A stretch of 64,000 nucleotides of DNA, taken from BOG-908 sp963692875 (GTDB taxonomy: Bacteria > Pseudomonadota > Alphaproteobacteria > Acetobacterales > Acetobacteraceae). Position numbers and translations under genes: made by a program. How positions within the stretch are numbered: the stretch's first letter is position 1; each line of letters starts with the position of its first letter. Location of the stretch: NCBI GenBank assembly GCA_965198755.1, contig OZ240673.1, positions 806,001-870,000 on the forward strand. Direction: 5' to 3'. Below are positions 56,696 through 64,000 of the stretch, one piece after another. The notes under the pieces were generated by a model. It saw nothing but the letters and a program-made list of their open reading frames with translations. It was not told the DNA's origin and did no database searches.

Positions 56696-57293
56696 CGTTG
56701 GCGCTCTCCCAGGGCAAGAACGTTTTGGCAATGGCCCTTTTGTGGCCCGCAGACTGGTGATTATGCCAACTGGCGGGAAAGCCTAGCGGCATCGGTGCAT
56801 TTGGATTTTTGCGAGGTGCCGGCACGCGATTTAGCGCGTCCGGCGTGCGGTCCCGGCCCACGAAGCTGTCCGACCAGCGGTCTTTCGCACCCATGACGAC
56901 GATGTTGTTGAGGGTGAGCCAGTCGCGGACCTGCACGGCGAGGTGCTGCGCGGCGGCGATGGCGGTGTAGGGCACTGTGGTGGTGGAGATGGCCGCCAGC
57001 TCATCGAGCAGCTGGGCCATGCTGATCATCAGGAGGGCGTGCTCCTGCCGGGTTGGGATGGTGCGGGCGGATGGTGGCAGGGCGAGCCGCAGCAGAGCGT
57101 GTGCCTCGGCCACCGACATGCGTACGCAGCGGTAGCGGCCGGATTTGGCCTCGTCGGTGTCGAAGGTGGCTGCTCCGAAAAGCGTGGCCTGGTCCTTTTC
57201 CGAGGTGCTGAGGGCGCGCCTGGTGGTATGGTCGACGGCGGCGTGCGAGGCGAAAAAGCGCTCCAAGCGGGCACGTCTGGGCGATGTTCTCAT
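56688..57293 (-). CDS. Hypothetical protein of the accessory operon
   Basis: A 201-residue soluble protein, unrecognised. The basic N-terminus (RTSPRRARLERFFASHAAVD) is followed by a helical middle (about 60-130) and a proline-rich end (NRVPAPRKNPNAPMPLGFP). It heads, or is second in, a set of minus-strand genes with overlapping ends down to 55960. The ATG at 57293 is preceded by GCACGGA, a weak ribosome-binding site. Confidence 0.55.
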   Translation of the reverse strand: MRTSPRRARLERFFASHAAVDHTTRRALSTSEKDQATLFGAATFDTDEAKSGRYRCVRMSVAEAHALLRLALPPSARTIPTRQEHALLMISMAQLLDELAAISTTTVPYTAIAAAQHLAVQVRDWLTLNNIVVMGAKDRWSDSFVGRDRTPDALNRVPAPRKNPNAPMPLGFPASWHNHQSAGHKRAIAKTFLPWESANDA

Positions 57294-57326
57294 TCCGTGC
57301 TTGTGAGCATGGAAGGCTTAACAATG

Positions 57327-57524
57327 TTACCCAGCAAACGCATAGAGCGTTGCTTCGGCTTGGCTTTGTATTCCTTCTGCGACTTTGCTTCGACAAACAG
57401 GGCCAGATTCTGCCGATAACTCGTGCCGGTTGCTCGCTTGCAATCCGCTCGGCGGAAAAACCGTCACCTCGCCCGGAGAGATGGTTTGGCCGGCCGAGCC
57501 GGAACCAAAGCTTTCATTTGCCAC
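57327..57524 (-). CDS. Possible small gene upstream of the accessory operon
   Basis: A 65-residue frame (MANESFGSGSAGQTISPGEV start) in the same orientation and 33 bases before the 201-residue gene. Composition is plausible for a small soluble protein, but there is no family or clear ribosome-binding site. It may be a chance frame in the region left of the cold-shock gene. Confidence 0.25.
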   Translation of the reverse strand: MANESFGSGSAGQTISPGEVTVFPPSGLQASNRHELSAESGPVCRSKVAEGIQSQAEATLYAFAG

Positions 57525-57596
57525 GTATTATTCTACTTGGCCGCGATAGTCGCCACCCAAAACTGTGACTATGCGAACCCACCAAGATGAGATAGG

Positions 57597-57624
57597 TTGA
57601 TACGCGTTCGCGAGGCTTTATGTG
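57597..57624 (+). promoter_or_regulatory. Promoter candidate of the cold-shock gene
   Basis: TTGATA (57597-57602) and TATGTG (57619-57624) with a 16-base spacer lie about 30 bases before the cold-shock gene start. Confidence 0.35.
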
Positions 57625-57655
57625 TTGCCCCGTGGTGTATTTGTGAAATGAGCTA

Positions 57656-58279
57656 ATGTCCCAATCTGCACGCCGACCCTACCAGCCGCGCCGCCGCGGC
57701 TTCGATGATGACCAGCCGTCCACACCCGAGATCAATTGGGGTGCCCTGAACGGCGGCGGCAACCGCGCCAGCGGCCCGGCCGCTTTCGGCCCCTCTCAGC
57801 CCGCGACTGTCAAATGGTTCAACTCCGAAAAAGGGTTCGGTTTCGTCGCCATGAGCGACGGATCCGGCGATGCCTTCCTGCACTGTGCCGTTCTGCAGCG
57901 TGCCGGTCACGACTCGGTCGGTGAGGGCGCCTCCCTGGAAGTCCGGGTCGGCCCCGGCCAGAAGGGTTTGCAGGTGACTGAGGTGGTCAGCGTCGACCAG
58001 ACGACAGCCGCCCCTGCCCGTTCGGCACGCCCTGCCGCCGGCCCACGCGGCGACCGCGCTGCGCCGTCCGGCCCCACCGTCGAGATGACCGGCACCGTGA
58101 AATGGTTCAACCCGACCAAGGGTTTCGGCTTCATCGCCCCGCAGGACGGCAGCAAGGACATCTTCGTCCACATGTCCGTCCTTGGTAACCTGCGCACCCT
58201 CAACGAGGGCCAGGTCGTCCGCGTCTCCGTCCGACAGGGCGCCAAGGGCCCGGAGGCTGGCAGCGTCTCCGAAATTTAG
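57656..58279 (+). CDS. Two-domain cold-shock protein
   Basis: A 207-residue protein with two cold-shock domains. The first (about 48-113) has KWFNSEKGFGFVA with RNP1 at 59-64 and DAFLH as RNP2; the second (about 142-207) has KWFNPTKGFGFIA and DIFVH. A basic N-terminal tail (RRPYQPRRRGFDDD) and a Pro/Ala linker join them. Duplicated CSPs of this type are common in alphaproteobacteria and act as RNA chaperones in cold or stationary phase. Both RNA-binding faces look intact, though the first domain has a cysteine and extra charge near its loop. Confidence 0.93.
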   Translation: MSQSARRPYQPRRRGFDDDQPSTPEINWGALNGGGNRASGPAAFGPSQPATVKWFNSEKGFGFVAMSDGSGDAFLHCAVLQRAGHDSVGEGASLEVRVGPGQKGLQVTEVVSVDQTTAAPARSARPAAGPRGDRAAPSGPTVEMTGTVKWFNPTKGFGFIAPQDGSKDIFVHMSVLGNLRTLNEGQVVRVSVRQGAKGPEAGSVSEI

Positions 58280-58326
58280 CCACTGAGTCGAAGCCGGCGT
58301 TAACCGGCCGTCGTGTTTGTCCAATT

Positions 58327-58378
58327 CATCGGGAGAGTCGGGGCGGTTTACAGCCCTGGCTCTCCCGATTTCTCTTGA
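58327..58378 (+). terminator. Intrinsic terminator of the cold-shock gene
   Basis: ATCGGGAGAG and CTCTCCCGAT form a 10-bp stem, extended by GGGG/CCC, around a short loop, followed by TTTCTCTT. Confidence 0.8.
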
Positions 58379-58541
58379 GCTCCGCGCGTCATCTGGCGCA
58401 GTTGCGGCCTTGTATGCCGCCGCATTGCAGGCCGCCAATCGGCCTCCATCACGGATGGCAACCGGGCCCATTCCTATGCGGAGCAGCGGTTGGCTACAGT
58501 GCGACTTATACGTTGGTCTCGGGTTGACTGGGCGGGGGCAC

Positions 58542-58595
58542 GAAAGGTCTTTTTCCGAGAAAAAGAAGCAAAAAGCTATTGTCTCGGCTGTCGCG
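58542..58595. repeat. Solo CTTT-type left arm with core
   Basis: GGTCTTTTTCCGAGAAAAAG with AAGCAAAAAGC and the core GGCTGTCGCG. The right arm is missing. The rest of 58379-58631 contains no gene I can support. Confidence 0.75.
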
Positions 58596-58631
58596 AGCCG
58601 CTTTGCACCGCGTGCCACCTGGAGCCGTGCC

Positions 58632-59070
58632 TTGCCAGACCGGACGCCGATCCTGACCGGCGGCTGCCAAATGCGGCGCCGTGCGTTACCCCTTGTATGC
58701 ACAGCCGGTCAGCGGCGTCTGCCACTGCCGCAAGTGCCAGAAGGCGGTCGGCGGCCCGTTCGCAGCGCTCGGCACCATCGCGGCGGCCGACTTCGCCTGG
58801 ACGCGCGGCCGGCCGGCACGCTTTCGCAGTTCCAGCATGGCGGGGCGTGGCTTCTGCGCCCGTTGCGACACGCCGCTGACGTATCAGGGCGAAGGTGCCA
58901 AGATGGTGGATGTGACCGTCTGTAGCCTCGATGAGCCCGGCCGTGCTGCGCCCACTCACCAGGACGGCGTAGAAGCTCGCCAGCCCTGGCTGGAGGGCGC
59001 GTCGAAGGTAGCCGCTCATACATCGAGGTGTTCGCTCACGACCCCGGATACGCAATGCGCCCCTGCCTGA
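58632..59070 (+). pseudogene. GFA-family protein, frameshifted
   Basis: The family (glutathione-dependent formaldehyde-activating-like zinc proteins) begins with a CxC zinc motif. Here one frame reads LPDRTPILTGGCQ from a TTG at 58632, and the +1 frame continues CGAVRYPLYAQPVSGVCHCRKC. The two join at CCAAATGCGG (about 58668-58677), where one extra A destroys the CQCGAVRY motif. The rest (GFCARCDTPLTY, then VTVCSLDEPG and GVEARQPWLE) is normal until the last 25 residues, which also depart from the family. A GTG at 58681 could still give a truncated protein lacking the first zinc ligands. Confidence 0.75.
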
Positions 59071-59097
59071 CACCGCCGCAAGCAGGCGACCGGCAAG

Positions 59098-59126
59098 ACG
59101 ACTGCAACGTGAGGTTCCGTTGCAGT
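59098..59126. terminator. Hairpin between the GFA pseudogene and tRNA-Glu
   Basis: GACTGCAACG and CGTTGCAGTC form a perfect 10-bp stem with a short loop. It lies 3' of the tRNA on the minus strand and of the pseudogene on the plus strand. There is no strong T run, so its terminator role is uncertain. Confidence 0.5.
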
Positions 59127-59137
59127 CAGCTCAGCGA

Positions 59138-59213
59138 TGGCGTCCCGTAGGGGATTCGAACCCCTGTTAGCGCCGTGAGAGGGCGCTGTCCTGGGCCTCT
59201 AGACGAACGGGAC
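59138..59213 (-). tRNA. tRNA-Glu (anticodon CTC)
   Basis: The minus strand gives a 76-nt cloverleaf: acceptor GTCCCGT/ACGGGAC with discriminator G and encoded CCA; anticodon stem GCGCC/GGCGC with loop CTCTCAC, so the anticodon CTC (59177-59179) reads GAG; T arm GGGGTTCGAATCCCC. The gene looks intact. No duplicated 3' end that would mark an integration site is visible in the window. Confidence 0.97.
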
Positions 59214-59437
59214 GTAGCCGGCCAGGCGCATCGTCTAGGACAGGATCACCCACCTGGCAACCGCCTCAAGACGCATAAAAGGCGCCGTCCCGCCCACCGC
59301 AGGCTGCCGCCTTGATCCTGCCCGAATGCCGATGCACTTTCCGACGCAAATCCGGGGACGCTCCTCCGGCGTTGATCGCTGACCAAACCTGACGGGCCCT
59401 GCAGGGCTCGCGTTCCGCCCGTTGTCAAGGAGACCCC

Positions 59438-60313
59438 GTGGTCAAGAAACTACGCAAAGCCGTGTTGCCCGTGGCGGGCCTCGGCACGCGGTTCCTGCCT
59501 GCCACCAAGGCGATCGCGAAGGAGATGCTCCCCGTCGTCGACAAGCCGCTGATCCAGTACGCGGTGGAAGAGGCGCGCGCGGCCGGCATCGAACAGTTCT
59601 GCATGATCACCGGCCGCGGCAAGATCTCGCTCGTCGAGCATTTCGACGTCGCCTACGAGCTCGAGGCCACGTTGCGGCAGCGCGGCAAGACCGCCGAGCT
59701 CGAAGGCCTCCGCCGCGCACAGCTCTCGCCCGGTGACATCGTCAGCGTCCGCCAGCAGGAGCCGCTCGGCCTGGGTCACGCCATCTGGTGCGCGCGCGCT
59801 TTCATCAGCGAGGACCCGTTCGCCATTCTGTTGCCGGACGACCTGATCCTCTCCGACGTGCCCTGCCTCAAGCAGCTGGCCGACGCCTACTACCAGACCG
59901 GCGGCAGCGTGCTGGCAGTGGCCGAAGTGCCGCGCGAGCAGACCAACAAATACGGCATCCTCAAGGTCGGCCGCGACGACGGCTCGCTCGTCGAGATCAC
60001 CGGCATGGTGGAAAAACCCAAGCCCGAGGACGCGCCGTCCAACCTCTCCGTCATCGGCCGCTACGTGCTGCTGCCGGAGGTACTCACCCATCTCGCCCGC
60101 ATGGAGCGCGGCGCCGGCAACGAGGTGCAGCTGACCGACGGCATGGCCCGGATGATCGGCCACTCGCCGTTTCACGGCCTGCGCTACGAGGGCACCCGCT
60201 TCGATTGCGGCGACAAGGTCGGCTTCCTGGAGGCGCAGATCGCGTTCGCGCTGCAGCGGCCGGAGATGGCCCCGCACATCCGCAACTTTCTCAAGAAGTA
60301 CCAGGGGTCCTGA
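59438..60313 (+). CDS. galU: UTP-glucose-1-phosphate uridylyltransferase
   Basis: Makes UDP-glucose for envelope polysaccharides. The 291-residue protein has the nucleotide loop GLGTRFLPATKAIAKEMLP (14-32), VDKPLIQYAVEEA, and the GalU-specific blocks DLILSDVPCLKQL and GMVEKPKPEDAPSNL. The GTG at 59438 is supported by AAGGAG eight bases before. Its TGA overlaps the next ATG (TGATG), coupling it to the phosphohexomutase. Confidence 0.96.
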   Translation: MVKKLRKAVLPVAGLGTRFLPATKAIAKEMLPVVDKPLIQYAVEEARAAGIEQFCMITGRGKISLVEHFDVAYELEATLRQRGKTAELEGLRRAQLSPGDIVSVRQQEPLGLGHAIWCARAFISEDPFAILLPDDLILSDVPCLKQLADAYYQTGGSVLAVAEVPREQTNKYGILKVGRDDGSLVEITGMVEKPKPEDAPSNLSVIGRYVLLPEVLTHLARMERGAGNEVQLTDGMARMIGHSPFHGLRYEGTRFDCGDKVGFLEAQIAFALQRPEMAPHIRNFLKKYQGS

Positions 60314-61725
60314 TGGAGCCGTTCAGCCATTCTTTCTACCCGACCTCGCTGCGCGAGTACGACATTCGCGGCGTGGTCGGCAAAACGCTGCATCCGGCAG
60401 ACGCCTACGCCATCGGCCGAGTGTTCGGCAGCGTGGTCGCCGGCAACGGCGGGCACACCGTGGCGGTGGGCTATGACGGCCGCCTGTCCTCGCCGCACCT
60501 CGAACCCGAACTGGTGCGCGGCCTGACCGATAGCGGCATGGAGGTGCTGCGCATCGGCTGCGGCCCCACGCCGATGCTGTACTACGCAGCCACCACGCTG
60601 AAAACCGACGGCGGCGTGATGGTCACCGGCAGCCACAACCCGGCCGACTATAACGGCTTCAAGATGGTGCTGGCCAACAAGCCGTTTTACGGCCGCCAGA
60701 TCCAGGACCTTGGCGCCCGCGCCGCCGCCGGCGACGTGGTCCAGGGCCAGCCGGGCAGCGCCCGCGACGTGGACGTGATGGCCGACTACGTCGCCCGTCT
60801 GCTGAGTGACTGGGACGGCGGCGACCGCATCCTCAACGTGGTCTGGGACAACGGCAACGGTGCCGCCGGCGACGCCCTGCAGCGCCTGGTGCGCTCCCTG
60901 CCCGGCCACCATACCGTGCTGAACGGCGAGATCGATGGGCGCTTCCCCGCGCACCACCCCGACCCCACGGTGGCGCGCAACCTGGTCCAGCTCATCGACG
61001 AAGTGCGCGCCAGCGGCGCCGACCTCGGCATCGCGTTCGACGGTGACGCCGACCGCATCGGCGCGGTGGACAACGCGGGCAACATCCTCGCCGGCGACCA
61101 GCTGCTGGTGATCCTGGCGCGCGACGTGCTGCGCGACCACCCGGGGGCCACCATCATCGCCGACGTCAAGGCCAGCCAGGTGCTGTTCGACGAGGTGACG
61201 CTGGCCGGCGGCGTGCCGCTGATGTGGCGCACCGGCCACAGCCTGATCAAGGCGAAGATGGCCGAGCTGGGCGCCCCGCTGGCCGGCGAGATGTCCGGCC
61301 ACGTCTTCTTCGCCGATCGCTGGTACGGCTTCGACGACGCGCTCTACGCCGCTGTCCGCCTGCTCGGCATCGTGGCCCGCATGGTTGGCAAGCTGTCCGC
61401 GGTGCGCGACGCCCTGCCCCACGTGCTCAACACGCCCGAGCTACGCTTCGACTGCCCGGACACCCGCAAGTTCGCGGTGATTGAGGAGGTGGCTGCACGC
61501 CTGAAACAGGAGGGTGCGGTGGTCTCGAACATCGACGGGGTGCGGGTCAGCACACCGGAAGGCTGGTGGCTGCTGCGGGCGTCCAACACCCAAGCGGTGC
61601 TGGTGGCGCGCGCGGAGGCCAAGACGGAAGACGGGCTGGAAGGGTTGAAGGCGGCGCTGGTGCGGCAGCTGGAGGCGAGCGGGCTGGCGGCGCCGGATTT
61701 CTCTGGAGAGAACGCGGGACACTAA
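60313..61725 (+). CDS. Phosphomannomutase/phosphoglucomutase
   Basis: Interconverts hexose 1- and 6-phosphates, feeding GalU and GDP-mannose pathways. The 470-residue protein has the four-domain alpha-D-phosphohexomutase layout: YDIRG at the start, the phosphoserine S107 in TGSHNPADYNG, the metal loop DGDADR at 243-248, the sugar loop GEMSGH and the phosphate-binding loop VRVSTPEGWWLLRASNTQ. It is of the AlgC/ManB bifunctional type. It is coupled to galU, giving a UDP-glucose/GDP-mannose supply unit. Confidence 0.94.
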   Translation: MEPFSHSFYPTSLREYDIRGVVGKTLHPADAYAIGRVFGSVVAGNGGHTVAVGYDGRLSSPHLEPELVRGLTDSGMEVLRIGCGPTPMLYYAATTLKTDGGVMVTGSHNPADYNGFKMVLANKPFYGRQIQDLGARAAAGDVVQGQPGSARDVDVMADYVARLLSDWDGGDRILNVVWDNGNGAAGDALQRLVRSLPGHHTVLNGEIDGRFPAHHPDPTVARNLVQLIDEVRASGADLGIAFDGDADRIGAVDNAGNILAGDQLLVILARDVLRDHPGATIIADVKASQVLFDEVTLAGGVPLMWRTGHSLIKAKMAELGAPLAGEMSGHVFFADRWYGFDDALYAAVRLLGIVARMVGKLSAVRDALPHVLNTPELRFDCPDTRKFAVIEEVAARLKQEGAVVSNIDGVRVSTPEGWWLLRASNTQAVLVARAEAKTEDGLEGLKAALVRQLEASGLAAPDFSGENAGH

Positions 61726-61866
61726 GAAAGCAAGCAAGCGGTTCTTTTTTGAAAAAAAGAACCAAAAAAACTTTTTGGTCCTGGATACTCGCTGCGGGAA
61801 GCTCCGCGACAGCCGTACTAAAAGTTTTTTGCTGCTTTTTTTCAAAAAAGCAGGCCTTGCTTCCTG
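61725..61866. repeat. Two-armed palindromic element, GGTTC arm left
   Basis: Intact copy in the tandem gap between the mutase gene and topA, with the core CTCCGCGACAGCC and a right GGCCTGC arm. Bases 61867-62029 downstream hold the topA promoter region and no gene I can support. Confidence 0.92.
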
Positions 61867-62029
61867 TCCTTGCAGCCGCACACCGGCCAACCCATTTGCC
61901 GCGGTTCGCCATAATCGGCCATGGAACCGCCACGATCGTTGCCCTTAACGGTTGTGCTGTGATGAAAATCACCCAAACATCACCGCGATATCGGCTACCC
62001 CGCCGCGGCCCGCACAGACCAGGACACCA

Positions 62030-64000
62030 ATGACAGACGTCGTCGTCGTAGAGTCGCCGGCCAAGGCCAAGACGATCAACAAGTACCTGGGCGACCGCTT
62101 CACCGTGCTGGCCAGCTTCGGACACGTGCGCGACCTGCCCCCCAAGGACGGCTCCGTCCGCCCGGACGACAACTTCGCCATGGACTGGGAGAGCGACGAG
62201 CGCGGCAACCGCCAGGTCACCGCCATCGCCAAGGCGCTAAAAGGTGCCAAGACCCTCTATTTGGCCACCGACCCGGACCGTGAGGGCGAGGCGATCAGCT
62301 GGCACGTCCGCGCCATGCTGGAAGATCGCAAGGCTCTGAAGGGCGTCGACGTCCAGCGCATCACCTTCAACGAGATCACCAAGACCGCAGTGCAGCGGGC
62401 GATGGCCCAGCCGCGCGAGCTCGACATGCCGCTGATCGAGGCCTACATGGCTCGCCGCGCGCTGGACTACCTGGTGGGCTTCACCCTTTCGCCGGTGCTG
62501 TGGCGCAAGCTGCCGGGCAGCCGCAGCGCGGGCCGCGTGCAGTCCGTCTCGCTGCGCCTGATCTGCGAGCGTGAGGCCGAGATCGAGGCGTTCCGGCCGC
62601 GCGAGTATTGGACGGTTGAAGCGCACTTCCAGACGCCGGCCGGCGCACCATTCACCGCCAAGCTGTCGCATCTGGACGGCAAGAAGCTCGACCAGTTCGA
62701 CCTCAACAACGCGGCGCTGGCGGCGCGGGCAAAGGCGGCGGTGGAAGCGGGCCAGTTCACCGTGGCCTCCGTCGAGCGCCGCCGCGTCAAGCGCAACCCG
62801 CCTGCCCCCTTCACCACCAGCACGCTGCAACAGGAAGCCAGCCGCAAGCTCGGCATGGGCGCGCAGGCAGCGATGCGCACCGCCCAGCAGCTCTACGAGG
62901 GCGTAGAGCTGCACGGCGAGACGGTGGGCCTGATCAGCTATATGCGGACCGACGGGGTGCAGATGGCGCGCGAGGCCATCGCCTCGATTCGCGACTACGT
63001 GGGCGAGGCGTTCGGCGGTGCCTACGTGCCGGCCGCCGCGCGCGAGTACACCAGCAAGGCGAAGAACGCGCAGGAAGCCCACGAGGCCTGCCGGCCGACC
63101 GACGTGACACGCACGCCGGACCAGATGGCAGCGTTCCTGAACGTGGACCAGCGGCGGCTCTACGAGCTGGTGTGGAAGCGCGCGGTGGCCAGCCAGATGC
63201 AGTCCGCCGAGCTGGACCAGGTGGCCGTCGACGTCGCCAGCGGTAGCACCAAGCTGCGCGCCAACGGGTCGATCATCGCCTTCGACGGGTTCCTCAAGCT
63301 GTACCGCGAGGGCACCGACGAGGACGAGGACGACGAGCACCGCATGCTGCCGCCGATGGCCGAGCGCGACCCGCTCATGCGCGGCGACGTCTCCGCCGAC
63401 CAGCACTTCACCCAGCCGCCGCCGCGCTACTCGGAGGCCAGCCTGGTCAAGAAGATGGAGGAGCTGGGAATCGGCCGACCGTCCACTTACGCCTCCATCC
63501 TGTCCGTGCTGCGCGACCGCAACTACGTGCGGCTGGACAACCGCCGCTTCGTGCCGGAGGACCGCGGCCGGCTGGTGACCGCCTTCCTGACCAGCTTCTT
63601 CGAGCGCTACGTGGACACCGGCTTCACCTCAGGCCTCGAGGCCCAGCTCGACGACGTGAGCGACGGACGGATGGACTGGCGCGCCCTGATGCGTGCGTTC
63701 TGGGAGGAGTTCTCCCGCGCCATCGAGCAGACGCGGGAACTTAAAATATCCGACGTCATCGACGCGCTGGACCGCGACCTCGGCCCGCACTTCTTCCCGC
63801 CGCGTGACGACGGCACCGACCCGCGAGTCTGCCCGGCCTGCCACAAGGGGCGCCTTGGCCTGAAGCTCGGCCGGCACGGCAGCTTCATCGGCTGTTCGAA
63901 CTACCCGGCCTGCCAGTTCACCCGCCGCCTGGCCATCGAGGGCGGCGAGGGCGACGCCGAGGTGCTGAAGGAGGGGATGCGCAAGCTAGGCCACCATCCC
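62030..64000 (+). CDS. topA: DNA topoisomerase I (type IA), truncated by window end
   Basis: Relaxes negative supercoils. The 657 visible residues include the Toprim domain (VVVESPAKAKTINKYLG at 5-21, metal motif DPDREGEAI at 81-89), SRSAGRVQSVSLRLI, the catalytic Y304 in LISYMRTDGVQM, and ELGIGRPSTYASIL. A first C-terminal zinc-ribbon-like repeat (CPACHKG, then GCSNYPACQFT) begins near residue 605. The gene continues beyond the window. The ATG at 62030 is preceded by AGGACACCA. Motifs are intact. Confidence 0.97.
   Translation, partial: MTDVVVVESPAKAKTINKYLGDRFTVLASFGHVRDLPPKDGSVRPDDNFAMDWESDERGNRQVTAIAKALKGAKTLYLATDPDREGEAISWHVRAMLEDRKALKGVDVQRITFNEITKTAVQRAMAQPRELDMPLIEAYMARRALDYLVGFTLSPVLWRKLPGSRSAGRVQSVSLRLICEREAEIEAFRPREYWTVEAHFQTPAGAPFTAKLSHLDGKKLDQFDLNNAALAARAKAAVEAGQFTVASVERRRVKRNPPAPFTTSTLQQEASRKLGMGAQAAMRTAQQLYEGVELHGETVGLISYMRTDGVQMAREAIASIRDYVGEAFGGAYVPAAAREYTSKAKNAQEAHEACRPTDVTRTPDQMAAFLNVDQRRLYELVWKRAVASQMQSAELDQVAVDVASGSTKLRANGSIIAFDGFLKLYREGTDEDEDDEHRMLPPMAERDPLMRGDVSADQHFTQPPPRYSEASLVKKMEELGIGRPSTYASILSVLRDRNYVRLDNRRFVPEDRGRLVTAFLTSFFERYVDTGFTSGLEAQLDDVSDGRMDWRALMRAFWEEFSRAIEQTRELKISDVIDALDRDLGPHFFPPRDDGTDPRVCPACHKGRLGLKLGRHGSFIGCSNYPACQFTRRLAIEGGEGDAEVLKEGMRKLGHHP

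Noticed and set aside
57284..57568. Plus-strand frame of 94 codons before the cold-shock gene
   Set aside because: It has no ribosome-binding site and an unconvincing, low-order sequence, and it overlaps the likely upstream region of the cold-shock gene.
59138..59213. tRNA-Glu as the integration site of the accessory island
   Set aside because: The island ends about 1.6 kb away with conserved genes between, no integrase is present, and no duplicated tRNA 3' end was seen.

Overview
The window reads as chromosomal DNA of a high-GC alphaproteobacterium, most likely a member of the Acetobacteraceae/Rhodospirillales. That placement is inferred from gene order (rpoZ-rel-acpS; a complete suf operon behind an Rrf2 regulator; holB-metG-tatD-MBL), from protein character, and from a dense intergenic palindrome family of a kind I associate with that group. 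No 16S gene is present and no database search was possible.

Layout. 1-8 kb: end of an FkbM-type methyltransferase, a HAD-IIA hydrolase, pyrD, a CinA-like protein, a GNAT-Nudix fusion, argJ and a periplasmic parvulin. 8-16 kb: secA, an unrecognised low-GC gene fused by overlap to acpS, rel, rpoZ, folK and a NYN-domain protein. 16-30 kb: DUF2934 protein, class III aminotransferase, GDSL esterase, two divergent MFS transporters around a degenerate repeat array, azoR/HxlR pair, DUF72 protein, guaB, rsmB-type methyltransferase, GNAT and a secreted protein. 30-37 kb: the suf iron-sulfur assembly operon, read on the minus strand as regulator-sufB-sufC-sufD-sufS-sufU-sufT-sufA, with a palindromic operator candidate in front of the regulator. 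37-48 kb: Nudix, an AAA+ ATPase with a MshEN-like N-terminus, an AppA-like BLUF photoreceptor, a RlmD/TrmA-type methyltransferase, a DEAD-box helicase, a GH15 enzyme and an MFS transporter. 48-53 kb: holB, metG, tatD and a metallo-beta-lactamase protein. 53-57.5 kb: an accessory island (RepL-like winged helix, DUF5681 protein, a 1-kb extremely GC-rich palindromic block and a cluster of overlapping unknown genes). 57.6-64 kb: a two-domain cold-shock protein, a frameshifted GFA gene, tRNA-Glu, galU, phosphomannomutase and topA (running off the end).

The most striking feature is an interspersed element of about 130-150 bp found at about 24 loci. It has two hairpin arms of different type (a GGTTC arm and a GGCCTTC/GGCCTGC arm) and a CGCGACAGC core that always sits beside the second arm, so it has polarity. 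Sixteen intact copies all lie in tandem or convergent gaps, never in a divergent one, which fits a role at transcript 3' ends. Some copies supply stop codons, C-terminal codons or a start codon to neighbouring genes, and one is interrupted by a 237-bp MITE-like insertion.

Most genes are housekeeping. The accessory interest lies in the repeat elements, the 53-57.5 kb island, the light-sensing/AAA+ pair, and repeat-expanded N-termini in three unrelated proteins.
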